Shown: piece after piece, positions 1 to 6,798 of the stretch
How the letters are laid out: every line of letters starts with the position of its first letter
How positions within the stretch are numbered: position 1 is the stretch's first letter
Source of the DNA: JBCBSS01 sp039819065
Lineage (GTDB): Bacteria > Bacteroidota > Bacteroidia > Cytophagales > Cyclobacteriaceae
DNA: 6,912 bases
Direction: 5' to 3'
Assembly: GCA_039819065.1 (NCBI GenBank)
Contig: JBCBSS010000233.1
Span: forward strand, 1 to 6,912
Made by a program: the position numbers and the translations under genes
Notes under the pieces: generated by a model
What the model saw: the letters and a program-made list of their open reading frames with translations, nothing else
Databases searched by the model: none
What the model was told of the DNA's origin: nothing

Positions 1-162
1 GAGAAGAGAGCCTTGGAAGAAAGGGCTCAGATGAGAGCTAAACTGAAGGCTGACTTCAGGAAAAAGATCTTTTCAAATTATGTGAGTTGGACGTTCACTG
101 CGTTCAGTCCTTTTTTGCCCTCTTTTAATTCAAACTGCACCTCGTCGTTTTCTTTGATTTGA
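1..162 (+). CDS. Possible 3' end of a plus-strand gene (unresolved)
   Basis: Plus-strand frame 1 is open from the window edge to a TGA at 160-162. Its first 23 or so codons read as a charged, helix-like stretch (EKRALEERAQMRAKLKADF, then RKKI), unlike random translation, while everything after about codon 26 is antisense to the cold-shock gene. A convergent overlap of about 85 bases would be unusual. A real gene could instead end in frame 2 (TGA at 32-34) or frame 3 (TAA at 39-41). No product can be named; this marks only that the left edge may be coding. Confidence 0.2.
   Translation, partial: EKRALEERAQMRAKLKADFRKKIFSNYVSWTFTAFSPFLPSFNSNCTSSFSLI
43..59 (-). terminator. Possible weak terminator hairpin downstream of the cold-shock gene
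   Basis: On the minus strand, 18 bases after the cold-shock stop, CTGAAG and CTTCAG form a perfect 6-bp stem around a 5-base loop (TCAGC), followed by only three T residues. Between the stop and this stem lies the perfect 12-base palindrome AAAAGATCTTTT (62-73). Position fits a terminator, but the stem is modest in GC content and the T tract is short, so this is tentative. If the plus-strand frame across this region is a real gene, the stem would fall inside it. Confidence 0.3.
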
Positions 163-269
163 TCTACGAGACCTGATACATGCACGAAATACTCTTTTTC
201 GCTTTCTGAGTCGATAATGAATCCGAATCCTTTGGAATCATTAAAGAATTTTACTGTTCCTTGTTTCAT
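78..269 (-). CDS. Cold-shock domain protein (CspA family)
   Basis: This encodes a 63-residue single-domain cold-shock protein, a small cytoplasmic OB-fold protein that in this family binds single-stranded RNA or DNA and melts RNA structure. The whole length is one cold-shock domain. The N-terminus MKQGTVKFFN is the usual first strand. RNP1 is KGFGFI at residues 13-18, and the RNP2-like motif YFVHVS is at 27-32, with the expected aromatic and histidine residues of the nucleic-acid face. The C-terminal GLNAVNV (54-60) matches the usual last strand. At 63 residues it is a normal, slightly short family member. It starts at ATG (267-269) and stops at TAA (78-80). No purine-rich ribosome site precedes the ATG; the upstream bases are A/T-rich. 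It lies 157 bases downstream of the receptor operon on the same strand, so it probably has its own promoter, although read-through cannot be excluded. Whether it is cold-inducible or constitutive cannot be told from sequence, so no specific csp letter is assigned. Confidence 0.96.
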   Translation of the reverse strand: MKQGTVKFFNDSKGFGFIIDSESEKEYFVHVSGLVDQIKENDEVQFELKEGKKGLNAVNVQLT

Positions 270-426
270 TATAAATTATTAATTCTGGCAATAAAACTAA
301 TTGAAATATTTGATAAACCCTCATTCTATGCATCAATGTTTAATATAATGCTGATAAATGCTTCAAAATAAAGGTTGAACGGAATAATTTCTAATAAAGT
401 ACCTCTTCTATCAGCCTCAAGTAGGG
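270..426 (-). other. AT-rich spacer and probable 5' leader of the cold-shock gene
   Basis: This is the 157-base gap between the stop of the MG2-domain gene and the start of the cold-shock gene. It is strongly AT-rich and has no convincing ORF on either strand. It probably carries the promoter and leader of the cold-shock gene; cold-shock mRNAs in other bacteria often have long structured leaders. On the minus strand TATTTTG (370 to 364) resembles the Bacteroidota -7 element TAnnTTTG but is one T short, and no TTG sits at the usual distance upstream, so no promoter is called. No strong terminator for the upstream operon is visible. Confidence 0.4.
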
Positions 427-2055
427 CTAAGGCTTCACTACGAAACCTTCTTCTTTTGTTATAAACTGCCCATTAGCGACACCGTAAATAGCAATCTTGA
501 AGCTAGACGGATTATTGGGGGCTTTGAATCTAATCGTATGTTTACTATTGGCCGGTACTTTTATGTAATCTCTAAAAACCAGTGGATCAAGCATCGGCTC
601 AGATTGATTGAAATCCTGGCTGCCATCCAGGGAAAGGTTGGCTTCCAATGCATTGGCATAACCCTTCAGTGGTACTTCAAGCATATTGGGTATTTCGAGG
701 TCAGAAATGTCAAACCCATTCTTAGTGTAAATAGCGATCATACCATTCCTTGCCATCTCGCCATAATTGTAGATATTCTTGAGTTTATAAATGACTCTGA
801 TTTTATAAATGATGGCAGGGTTGAGATCGTAAATAAGACTGTCATTGGATATGGGAATACCATCGATTAATACATAGGGGCGGTCGGCAAAATTTCTTCT
901 GAAGTCAGGAGAAAAGACCCTCAACTGATTTTTCTTAATGAAGTTGACATATGGTACTACCTCCTTAACGACCTGCTTAAATGATCGAAAATTGATATAA
1001 TCATTCAGAAGAACCTCTTTATCGAAGTAAGGTACATTCGCCACATTGTCGTATACGTTTTCCAGTTTCAAGGTATCGACCGCAGGCTCCTCATCAGCAG
1101 TAAGTTTGGCGTAAGCCAGATCAATTTGACTGGCCTTTTTGAATAAGGATATTGGCTTAGCACATTCGCAAAGCAGATCAGAATAGCTCAAGCTCATTTC
1201 GGGGAAAATCATTTCTTGCTCTTTACGCTCGTAAGAGATGGTCAAATCCCCGATTTTATCAGTGACCAAAAAGGCTTTTTGATCTCCGTCTACACCAATT
1301 ACATCAAAGAAGAAATACCCATTCTGATCCGTTCTATCCAACTGCAAGCCTTGTTTGGCGTTGGGCACCGATAGCACGATATCGCAATTCACACACACCT
1401 CCCCATCTACCTTAACATTACCACTGATAGACCGGAAGCTTTCCGGTTCGGCACGTATCCTACCCTGAATCTTCTTGTAATACTCGGATAGCTTTTGATT
1501 TGCCTTATTCAAACGATCACATGACAATTGATCTTGGTCAGTTATGCTTAGATAGTAATTAGCTTCTGATGGTAGTGGTGCCAAATCAATTTCTACCTCC
1601 TGTCCCGCCTTATAACTTTTACTACTAGTGGTTACGACTTTATCGTTATTAACTGAACTTCCAGTACAATCAGAAAAGCTTTCATCAACAGTATTACTTC
1701 CGAAGATTGGCACTATCTGTAACCATTTGATTTGACTTTGCTGATCGTAGTTACCGTATTCAGTCAGGTAATATATACCATCAGCTAAGCCTGAAGGAAG
1801 CTTTAAGTAGAACGCTTTTGTGGACTCAGTATAATCGAACAGAATGGGTTCTGTTATTCTTTGTTTATTCTCGTCAAACAATGCCAAATAGTTGATACCA
1901 TGACCTACGCAAGGTCTTGTAAAAACCACTCCTTTGATAGTATCGCCAGCGTAGTAATAGGATTGATCGATTGCCAGTTTAGTACATGGATCTCCTTGTG
2001 CATGTAATAGACAAGTAAAAAGGCTTAGTGCTAGGGTATAAAAACATCTGTACAT
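427..2055 (-). CDS. Exported MG2-like / carboxypeptidase-regulatory-like / TonB-plug-like protein without a barrel
   Basis: This encodes a 542-residue exported protein of unknown function. Residues 1 to about 20 form a type I signal peptide (hydrophobic LALSLFTCLL, likely cut near HAQ). Residues about 26-115 resemble the macroglobulin MG2 fold of large Bacteroidota exported proteins: a YYYAGDTIKG start (33-42) and the LPSGLADGIYYLTEY ending (86-100). A second beta segment follows (SYKAGQEVEIDL, 147-158). Residues about 209-270 look like a carboxypeptidase-regulatory-like domain (ISGNVKVDGE, then TDQNGYFFF). Residues about 390-446 resemble the end of a TonB plug: YVLIDGIPI (394-402), LNPAIIYKIRV (411-421), then YGEMARNGMIAIYTKNG. 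No barrel follows; the tail (495-542) is another beta-rich segment. The mature protein has eight cysteines (24, 49, 130, 179, 221, 224, 296, 298), including CVNC, which suits disulfides outside the cytoplasm. ATG lies 2 bases after the upstream DUF4249 stop, so it is the last gene of the operon. A role as an accessory of the receptor complex is inferred from context only. Confidence 0.85.
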   Translation of the reverse strand: MYRCFYTLALSLFTCLLHAQGDPCTKLAIDQSYYYAGDTIKGVVFTRPCVGHGINYLALFDENKQRITEPILFDYTESTKAFYLKLPSGLADGIYYLTEYGNYDQQSQIKWLQIVPIFGSNTVDESFSDCTGSSVNNDKVVTTSSKSYKAGQEVEIDLAPLPSEANYYLSITDQDQLSCDRLNKANQKLSEYYKKIQGRIRAEPESFRSISGNVKVDGEVCVNCDIVLSVPNAKQGLQLDRTDQNGYFFFDVIGVDGDQKAFLVTDKIGDLTISYERKEQEMIFPEMSLSYSDLLCECAKPISLFKKASQIDLAYAKLTADEEPAVDTLKLENVYDNVANVPYFDKEVLLNDYINFRSFKQVVKEVVPYVNFIKKNQLRVFSPDFRRNFADRPYVLIDGIPISNDSLIYDLNPAIIYKIRVIYKLKNIYNYGEMARNGMIAIYTKNGFDISDLEIPNMLEVPLKGYANALEANLSLDGSQDFNQSEPMLDPLVFRDYIKVPANSKHTIRFKAPNNPSSFKIAIYGVANGQFITKEEGFVVKP

Positions 2056-2057
2056 AC

Positions 2058-3092
2058 TTATGGAAATCTATCTGGTCTAACGTAACTACCTCCTCGCCAA
2101 ACTGCTGGACAACTGGTTCCTGTTGGCAGTCCTGGGGCAAAACTTGGTCCATTCAGCCCCCGATTAAATACTGTATCTATTTCTTGAATATCAGAAGCGC
2201 CAAAGAAACCAAAAACTTCGTCTTCTCCGGAAACAGAAAGCACATTACCTTCAAGAGGTGGTAGTTGCGGGTCGAAAATATCACCGTTTATCTCGGTTTG
2301 AACGCTAGCGGATTCCCAGAAGTCCGAAGCACTGCGGCTGAGCGAATATAGGCGGCTAGTAAATAGATAAAAGCCACTAAAATCATATCTTTCCATGGCA
2401 GCTCTAAGCGTCAATTCGCTTCCATCGAACCCTTGATTAGACAAAACTCTTATTTGGTTGTCAACCGGTTCTCTGTAAGAATAACATATTTCGGCACATG
2501 GCGGGCCGCACAATGGAGGTGCAGGGTCCAGAAAAGCACCCACTTCAGCTACTCCAGTGCTCAAAACTCTAAAAAAGTGCTCGTCCGGTTCGTTTTCCAA
2601 TACAAGAAAGAATTCATGGAAGCCTTCCAATTGGCCTTGAAACTGATTTTCTTCATATCTAATAATCAATTCCCTGAGGGATAAGGCCGGGTATAATGTA
2701 TCTGGTTCCGAACGATACTGCTTTCCGTCTATTGTACTGACATTCAAAGTGTAGGAACTTCCTACAATACCTCTAAATCCTGGCACAGGCATATATGTCC
2801 CTGGCGCTATTTCATTGAAGGGTTCTACGTTACCCAAATTATCGGATACAGATACCCGAGCTCCTCTTACAAGACTATTCCCTAGTGTATCTAAGCCAGG
2901 GTTGTCCAAGGCGATGGTGCGACTCAGACTCAGCCTGACAAAAGACTCACCTTCAACGGAAGCAACTAAGCCCTCCACCACCAATACATCTTCATTATCA
3001 GGTGCTTCAATATCTATATTATCTACACATGCCAATAGGGCCATTGTGATCAAGGGCCATATCAGAAAGTACTTTCTCGCTGCACTATTCAT
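2058..3092 (-). CDS. DUF4249 lipoprotein, second of a tandem pair
   Basis: This encodes a 344-residue lipoprotein of the DUF4249 family. The N-terminus is a lipoprotein signal with lipobox LLAC, giving lipid-modified Cys22, and the mature protein begins CVDNIDIEAP. The family signature follows: VLVVEGLV (36-43), then VRLSLSRT. DUF4249 proteins are typically encoded beside TonB receptors in Bacteroidota; their biochemical role is not established, and a surface or outer-membrane partner of the transporter is the usual inference. The C-terminal half holds CYSYREPVD (203-211), IFDPQLPPLEGNV (272-284), FGFFGASD (294-301) and WRGGSYVRPD (332-341), all shared closely with the upstream paralogue. About half of the residues are identical by eye, about 55% in the C-terminal segment I counted. 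Besides the lipid cysteine there are four: 195, 199, 203 and 328, at positions equivalent to those of the paralogue, which suggests disulfides. The ATG overlaps the upstream stop as ATGA (3089-3092), and the next gene begins 2 bases after its TAA. Confidence 0.93.
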   Translation of the reverse strand: MNSAARKYFLIWPLITMALLACVDNIDIEAPDNEDVLVVEGLVASVEGESFVRLSLSRTIALDNPGLDTLGNSLVRGARVSVSDNLGNVEPFNEIAPGTYMPVPGFRGIVGSSYTLNVSTIDGKQYRSEPDTLYPALSLRELIIRYEENQFQGQLEGFHEFFLVLENEPDEHFFRVLSTGVAEVGAFLDPAPPLCGPPCAEICYSYREPVDNQIRVLSNQGFDGSELTLRAAMERYDFSGFYLFTSRLYSLSRSASDFWESASVQTEINGDIFDPQLPPLEGNVLSVSGEDEVFGFFGASDIQEIDTVFNRGLNGPSFAPGLPTGTSCPAVWRGGSYVRPDRFP

Positions 3093-4114
3093 CCTGGTAT
3101 TTTATCTGGTTTGACATAACTACCGCCTCTCCATGGGGGAAGACAATCATCACTTACTGGTATTGCTGGTGTAAAATTGGGTCCGGACAATCCTCTTTTG
3201 AAAACGGTATCCACCTCGCTGTAGTCTGAGCTCCCGAAAAAACCAGTAACGCCTGATCGACCGAGAACTGTCCTTATATTACTTTGCAAGGGACTTATCT
3301 GAGGATCAAAAACACTGCCTCCTATCTCGTTTTGCGCCTGTGCAGTGGACCAAAAAGTAAATGCACTATTGCTCAACGAATAGACTCTAGCAGTGTATAA
3401 GTACCATCCAATATTGTCATAGCCTTCAGTATCCGATTGAAACACTAATTCATCACCAGCCAAGCCAGCATTAGTGAAAGTATTAATATCGAAATCAACT
3501 GGTTCACGATAGGAATAGCATCTTACAGGACAGGTGTCCCGGCCGCATATATAAGGTGGTGGTGTTACATCAGTAAAGACTTCAGCTACGCTTCTATTAC
3601 TGAATCTATAATAACCAATAGTAGAGGGGTTGGTCAGGACAACATAGAAATTATGAAAACCAATAAGTTGCCCTCCAAGGTCGTCTTCTTCATATTCGAC
3701 AAGTAACCTTCTCAATTCTGGCGCGGGATATAGCGTATCTGTTTCCGATACGAATTCGTCACCATTACTTGTTTTAATTGATAATCTATACGTTTCCCCA
3801 ACCGTTCCCAAGAAACCCGCTGAGGGCTGGTAAAGTCCTTCTTCTACTTCAGCAAATACCGCCCGGTCACCACTTCCATTGATGACTTCAACTATGGCAC
3901 CAGACAGCGGTATCGTCTCAATAGTATCTAAGCCAGGGTTATCAATGAAAACGCTGGTAGTAGTGGATAGTCTAACAAATGATTCGCCTTGAGCAGATAC
4001 CACCAGCCCTTCAACCACCACAGTATTTATATCTGATGGCAGATCAACATCAATTGTATCGACACATGCCAAAACCATGAAGAGCAACACCGCTAATGCG
4101 AAATTCTTTCTCAT
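3089..4114 (-). CDS. DUF4249 lipoprotein, first of a tandem pair
   Basis: This encodes a 341-residue DUF4249 lipoprotein directly downstream of the TonB receptor. The signal peptide is MRKNFALAVLLFMVLAC, with lipobox VLAC and Cys17 as the lipid attachment site. The mature N-terminus CVDTIDVDLP is acidic, which is compatible with surface display in Bacteroidota but not proof of it. The family start TVVVEGLV (31-38) and VRLSTTT follow. The body appears beta-rich, with no membrane segment beyond the signal. Non-lipid cysteines are 190, 195, 199 and 324; their paralogue counterparts are 195, 199, 203 and 328. The first spacing differs by one residue (Cx4Cx3C here, Cx3Cx3C there). Shared blocks include CYSYREPVD (199-207), VFDPQISPL, GFFGSSD and WRGGSYVKPD (328-337). 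The ATG overlaps the receptor stop as ATGA (4111-4114), and its own TGA overlaps the next ATG in the same way, so coupled translation is likely. It is probably a partner of the receptor; the ligand is unknown. Confidence 0.93.
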   Translation of the reverse strand: MRKNFALAVLLFMVLACVDTIDVDLPSDINTVVVEGLVVSAQGESFVRLSTTTSVFIDNPGLDTIETIPLSGAIVEVINGSGDRAVFAEVEEGLYQPSAGFLGTVGETYRLSIKTSNGDEFVSETDTLYPAPELRRLLVEYEEDDLGGQLIGFHNFYVVLTNPSTIGYYRFSNRSVAEVFTDVTPPPYICGRDTCPVRCYSYREPVDFDINTFTNAGLAGDELVFQSDTEGYDNIGWYLYTARVYSLSNSAFTFWSTAQAQNEIGGSVFDPQISPLQSNIRTVLGRSGVTGFFGSSDYSEVDTVFKRGLSGPNFTPAIPVSDDCLPPWRGGSYVKPDKIPG

Positions 4115-6798
4115 CTCAGTTTCAGGTTTAGACTCAATGATGGAAATGGTGCTCCTAATACAGCCAATCTCCTGGCCTGGGTATTGAAGCCTTGTGAGTT
4201 ATCTAGGAAAACAGAATAAGGATTTCTTCTGCCGTAGAAATTATACACAGAAAATGTCCAACTCGAATCCCATTTGGCATTACGCTTATTTGTTCCTTTA
4301 ATAGTAAAAGCGATGTCTAGCCTGTGCGTATCAGGGATGCGGAAGTTGTTTCGCTCAACACCACTGTATAAAATGTAATTGTCAAAGGCGAACTTACCTC
4401 TGGGTAGTGTAACAGGCCGGCCAGAGTTATAGGTAAACAGAAAGTTAAAGCTCCACAACCTACTCAATTTCATATCGGAATAAATAACCAACTTATGCGG
4501 CCTGTCAAAGTCGGCCGGGAAATTCCTTCCTTCATTAATAGTCTCGGTTGCAAACGCACTTTCTATTTGTACTTCTGTTCTGGTATAAGAATAATTCAAG
4601 TTCCCCCTTATGCCCTTTTTAGGTGTCTTGCTAATGGAGAATTCTATACCTCTGGCTTGAGCATCGCCCTGCAAGGTCTGCGTATCGATTTGCTCATTGA
4701 GTAGTACGTTGGTTCCACCTTTGAATACGATAAGGTCGTTCAGCGTTTTGTAGAATGCTTCTACCGACATTTCATAATCTCCATCTCCCAGGTTTTTGAC
4801 CAACGCCAATGAATATTGATTAGTAATCAATGGCTTTACATTAATGGTAGAAGGTTTCCAGGGATCGGTAGGCAGTGAAGCTACCGTATTGGTGTACAAA
4901 TGAATATACTGTCTGGTCAATGAGTATCCTCCTTTGAGCGATAAGCTCGGCGTGATTAAATGGCTCAATGCCAATCTTGGTTCTAAGCCACCGGCTAGGC
5001 TCCTCAATTGATTGGTACCGAGGTCCAGCGTATCAATGACATTACCTGCGTTGCGCTCGGCGTTATTCTGGAAGACCGGATATAGGCCACCTACATTCCA
5101 GAAGTTCGAATATCTTAAACCAATAGAACCGCTGGTTTTGGAATTAATTTCAAAACCTACATCCAAAAAGTAAGCTAGGTCAACAGCCTTGCGTTCGTCG
5201 ATACTCCGTGCCTCCAAACTCGATTCTTCTCCTACCGTTGTCAGCCTTTCTTCATCGAAGCGATAATGATTACCTTCTACCCCGGTGGTCACTTGTAGGT
5301 CAGCCACCGCAAATGAATAGAGGTACTTCAAATTGAACTGACGGATACCGTTTTGATATTCTCCCGCTTGTCTGAATGTTGCAATATCCAAACCGGAGGT
5401 GTAGTGGCTCATAGAAAAATTGGCCCTCATTTGCCTTTCTTCGCTGGCATTATTCTCCCATTGAAATGAAAACGAATCGTTAGTGTAGTTGAAAGTGGTA
5501 TCAGAATTTAGGTTGAACTCATCAAAGCCAGTATAAAAGCTAACCTCAAAGTTGTTATTGCCTTTTACCACATCACCTTTCAAATTCAGGTCCCAGTAGC
5601 TGGCTTTACTTCTTTTCAGATCATCGTTGGCAAAGGATCTCAATATCCAGGTCGGATATGCATTACGATAGCCTACCAGCAAACCAGCTTTATCTTTCTT
5701 AAGCGGAACATCAAGGAATACCTTGCTAGCCACTGGTCCTACACTGGTTTTGAACTTGACCTTCTCTTTATTTGAAACCTTCTGCTTCACTTCTAGTGTA
5801 GAAGAAGCCCTACCACCGAAGTTGGAAGGAATTACTCCTTTATAGATGGCAAACTCACTGATAAAGTCGGGGTTGAATATCGAGAAGAAGCCAAACAAGT
5901 GCGAGTTATTAAAGACCGGCGCACCATCCAGAAGAATGAGGTTCTGGTCTATGTTACCACCTCTTACATTAAATCCGGTACTACCCTCTCCAACACTACT
6001 GATACCCGGTAGCGTCTTAATGGCATTATTTACATCGATCTCTCCTAAAAAATGAGGTAAGGAACTCATACTCTGCACATCGAAAGCACTGATGCTACTC
6101 AATGGTTTCCTCAGGCGATCTTCTATCCTTTCAGACCTGATTACTATATCTTCAAGCTCTATGGTTTCTTCAACCAGTTCCACGTCCAGGTAGGTGTTTT
6201 TATACACGTCCACTTCAATCACTTTCTCAAAAGAACCGAGTGCTTTAAAAATGATCTGGTAGGTTCCTTCTGGTAAAGGCATATCAAATCTACCAAGCGT
6301 ATCGGTATTGAAATTCTTGCTGATGTTCTTTACGAAAGCACTTCCACCAGCGTAGTATTCTCCGGTATTGGCATTGACTAAGCTCCCCGATAAAGTATAG
6401 ATGCCTTTCTCTTCTTGTATATTAGTATTGCCATTACTAGGAGCGAATACCATTACTCCCGGCTTATACGCGATCTTTTTCAATTGAAATTTTTTCTTGA
6501 AGCTGCGGAGGTAGGTGCTCAGAAAGATGCTGCTACCTTCAAAATCCACTCTTTGAGCTGCTACATTTTGGGGGATATAATATTTAACTGCATATTTCTG
6601 GTAAACATGCTCAAACAACTGGCCAATGGTTCGGCCTTTTAGTTCATTGTTCAGTACAATACTATCAGCGGGATCTGTCCCGGATTGAATCGTATTTTGC
6701 CCATTAGAGGACGTATTGATTGGTTGTTGTGCTCGGACATTGTACGTACATAACACTGTACATACAACTACCGAAACAGTGAGTAGTAGTCTTACCAC
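4111..6798 (-). CDS. TonB-dependent outer-membrane receptor with STN and carboxypeptidase-like N-terminal domains
   Basis: This encodes an 895-residue TonB-dependent outer-membrane transporter, expected to form a 22-strand barrel energised by TonB-ExbBD. A signal peptide spans residues 1 to about 23 (cut near VRA/QQ). Residues about 50-118 resemble an STN signalling domain (TIGQLFEHVYQKYAVKYYI at 57-75). Residues about 134-212 form a carboxypeptidase-regulatory-like domain (YTLSGSLVNANTGEYYAGG, then DTLGRFDMPLPEGTY). IELEDIVIRSE (213-223) is a likely TonB box. The plug covers about 235-340 with hallmarks IKTLPGISSVGEGSTGFNVR (260-279), RGGNIDQNLILLDGAPVFN (279-297), HLFGFFSIFNP (300-310) and YKGVIPSNFGGRASSTLEV (319-337). 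This plug pattern is typical of receptors encoded beside DUF4249 genes. The rest is barrel. The start is GTG (6798-6796): an in-frame TAA lies 12 bases upstream with no ATG between, and the signal peptide begins at this GTG. The protein ends LNLKLR rather than with the usual terminal aromatic residue, and its TGA overlaps the next gene's ATG. The substrate cannot be assigned. Confidence 0.95.
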   Translation of the reverse strand: MVRLLLTVSVVVCTVLCTYNVRAQQPINTSSNGQNTIQSGTDPADSIVLNNELKGRTIGQLFEHVYQKYAVKYYIPQNVAAQRVDFEGSSIFLSTYLRSFKKKFQLKKIAYKPGVMVFAPSNGNTNIQEEKGIYTLSGSLVNANTGEYYAGGSAFVKNISKNFNTDTLGRFDMPLPEGTYQIIFKALGSFEKVIEVDVYKNTYLDVELVEETIELEDIVIRSERIEDRLRKPLSSISAFDVQSMSSLPHFLGEIDVNNAIKTLPGISSVGEGSTGFNVRGGNIDQNLILLDGAPVFNNSHLFGFFSIFNPDFISEFAIYKGVIPSNFGGRASSTLEVKQKVSNKEKVKFKTSVGPVASKVFLDVPLKKDKAGLLVGYRNAYPTWILRSFANDDLKRSKASYWDLNLKGDVVKGNNNFEVSFYTGFDEFNLNSDTTFNYTNDSFSFQWENNASEERQMRANFSMSHYTSGLDIATFRQAGEYQNGIRQFNLKYLYSFAVADLQVTTGVEGNHYRFDEERLTTVGEESSLEARSIDERKAVDLAYFLDVGFEINSKTSGSIGLRYSNFWNVGGLYPVFQNNAERNAGNVIDTLDLGTNQLRSLAGGLEPRLALSHLITPSLSLKGGYSLTRQYIHLYTNTVASLPTDPWKPSTINVKPLITNQYSLALVKNLGDGDYEMSVEAFYKTLNDLIVFKGGTNVLLNEQIDTQTLQGDAQARGIEFSISKTPKKGIRGNLNYSYTRTEVQIESAFATETINEGRNFPADFDRPHKLVIYSDMKLSRLWSFNFLFTYNSGRPVTLPRGKFAFDNYILYSGVERNNFRIPDTHRLDIAFTIKGTNKRNAKWDSSWTFSVYNFYGRRNPYSVFLDNSQGFNTQARRLAVLGAPFPSLSLNLKLR

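Noticed and set aside
376..406. AGAGGT ... ACCTTT pairing followed by TTTT on the minus strand as an operon terminator.
   Set aside because: The loop would be about 25 bases and the stem only 6 pairs with a wobble; chance pairing is likely in such AT-rich sequence.
411..430. Inverted repeat TCAGCC/GGCTAA as a terminator for the receptor operon.
   Set aside because: The 6-bp stem contains a wobble pair on the minus strand, has an 8-base loop, includes the stop codon of the last gene and is not followed by a T tract on the transcribed strand.
427..2055. The MG2-like protein as a lipoprotein through Cys15 or Cys24.
   Set aside because: The residues before these cysteines (LFT and GDP) do not make a lipobox; a type I signal peptide with cleavage near HAQ fits better.
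2887..3940. The 17-base exact repeat as a mobile-element or recombination site.
   Set aside because: It lies at equivalent positions within paralogous coding sequences and is explained by gene duplication.
538..6642. Several plus-strand open frames of 69-110 codons inside the operon genes (for example 538-870, 2028-2264, 2433-2684, 2815-3114, 6415-6642).
   Set aside because: They are antisense to long genes with clear domain content, have unlikely compositions, and show no recognisable motifs or start signals.
2058..6798. The locus as a standard SusC/SusD glycan-uptake pair.
   Set aside because: The lipoproteins carry DUF4249 signatures rather than SusD features, the receptor has an STN domain and the plug pattern of DUF4249-linked receptors, and no carbohydrate-active enzymes are present.
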